The notes below the pieces were generated by a model. The model worked only from the letters and a program-made list of their open reading frames with translations, was not told the DNA's origin and did no database searches. DNA of 6,442 bases, taken from NCBI GenBank assembly GCA_016932295.1, contig JAFGDC010000299.1, positions 1 to 6,442 of the forward strand, in the 5' to 3' direction. Made by a program: the position numbers and the translations under genes. This stretch comes from a candidate division CSSED10-310 bacterium. Lineage in GTDB: Bacteria > CSSED10-310 > JAFGDC01. Below, in pieces: positions 6,329 to 6,442 of the stretch. Numbering within the stretch: the stretch's first letter is position 1; each line of letters begins with the position of its first letter.

Positions 6329-6357
6329 AAAAAAAGCGCCGGATTACCGGCGCTTTT
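6329..6357 (-). terminator. Strong rho-independent terminator of the minus-strand gene
   Basis: GCGCCGG (6336-6342) and CCGGCGC (6347-6353) form a perfect 7-bp GC-rich stem with a four-base loop. On the minus strand the stem is followed by seven T (complement of A 6329-6335). Four T on the plus strand (6354-6357) pair with A and could allow weaker termination in that direction too. It begins about 20 bases after the stop codon of the minus-strand gene. Confidence 0.9.
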
Positions 6358-6376
6358 CAATCGTTTTCTTATGTGA

Positions 6377-6442
6377 TCAGTTCTTCCGCAGCCTCATCAG
6401 GCCGGCCAGAATCAGTCCGAGCACCAATAATCCAATCGTGCC
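6377..6442 (-). CDS. C-terminal end of a protein with a CTERM-type sorting anchor (partial)
   Basis: Only the last 21 codons are in the window, read from the right edge to the TGA whose complement is at 6377-6379. They encode G-T-I-G-L-L-V-L-G-L-I-L-A-G-L-M followed by R-L-R-K-N and stop. A hydrophobic helix of about 16 residues ending in a short basic tail at the very C-terminus is the hallmark of PEP-CTERM, IPTL-CTERM and similar sorting signals, which are processed by exosortase or rhombosortase-type enzymes for surface delivery. The signature tripeptide or tetrapeptide would lie just upstream, outside the window, so the exact class cannot be named. A plain C-terminal membrane anchor is the alternative. 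A strong terminator follows, confirming that this is a real gene end. Confidence 0.65.
   Translation of the reverse strand, partial: GTIGLLVLGLILAGLMRLRKN

Larger units (their letters stand above)
5795..6376. other. Long gap between converging genes, no convincing protein gene
   Basis: This 582-base gap separates the end of the sulfatase-fold gene from the end of the minus-strand gene. It holds a direct repeat pair (5804-5863), a near-palindrome (5914-5934), several stem-loops (6002-6224) and the terminator of the minus-strand gene (6329-6357). A 124-codon frame from GTG 5956 to 6330 runs into that terminator, has no ribosome-binding site and reads as low-complexity Arg/Ser/Pro/Cys-rich sequence, so it is not called. 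A 25-codon frame at 5901-5978 (MNSGFAQIDLARLLGTLF...) overlaps the near-palindrome and has only a distant AAGG before it. A short tandem repeat CGGACCG occurs twice at 6220-6233. Gaps between converging genes are usually much shorter, so a decayed element or a non-coding RNA is possible. Confidence 0.6.

Noticed and set aside
5956..6330. 124-codon plus-strand frame in the convergent gap
   Set aside because: GTG start without a ribosome-binding site, low-quality composition, and it ends inside the terminator of the opposite gene.

Overview
The window comes from a high-GC bacterial genome, most likely a Gram-negative with an outer membrane. Three features point that way: one gene has a lipoprotein-type signal, one has a cleavable signal peptide, and the gene fragment at the right edge ends like a PEP-CTERM/IPTL-CTERM surface-sorting signal. 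Alkaline-phosphatase-superfamily 'sulfatases' fused to TPR repeats are common in Acidobacteriota, Planctomycetota/Verrucomicrobiota relatives and several deep-branching phyla. The taxon cannot be fixed from this sequence alone. No tRNA, rRNA, CRISPR array, complete insertion sequence, prophage or defence locus was found.

Layout. (1) At 2-925 (+) is the 3' part of a gene that enters from the left edge; it looks like a divergent polysaccharide pyruvyl transferase-type protein. (2) At 1188-2348 (+) is a 386-residue protein of unknown function with one N-terminal membrane anchor and a large exported domain. A long imperfect stem-loop overlaps its stop codon. (3) At 2492-2520 is a textbook sigma70-type promoter (TTGACA, 17 bp, TATAAA) with a perfect 15-bp inverted repeat in its spacer. 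It drives a probable two-gene operon: an exported DUF192-TPR protein (2552-3688) and a lipoprotein-like sulfatase-fold/TPR protein (3737-5794). (4) At 5795-6376 is a long gap between converging genes. It holds a near-identical 26-bp direct repeat pair, a 21-bp near-palindrome and several stem-loops, but no convincing gene. (5) At 6329-6357 is a strong rho-independent terminator for a minus-strand gene. Only the last 21 codons of that gene (6377-6442) are present, and they encode a hydrophobic helix plus a basic tail.

How the parts may work together. The DUF192-TPR and sulfatase-TPR proteins share a promoter, are both predicted to act outside the cytoplasm, and both end in TPR scaffolds, so a shared envelope complex or process is a reasonable inference. 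The 'sulfatase' has Thr where true sulfatases have the Cys/Ser that becomes formylglycine, so sulfate-ester hydrolysis should not be assumed. The most useful leads are this operon with its operator-like promoter and the structured, repeat-containing convergent gap. Nothing in the window is clearly a new biological system.
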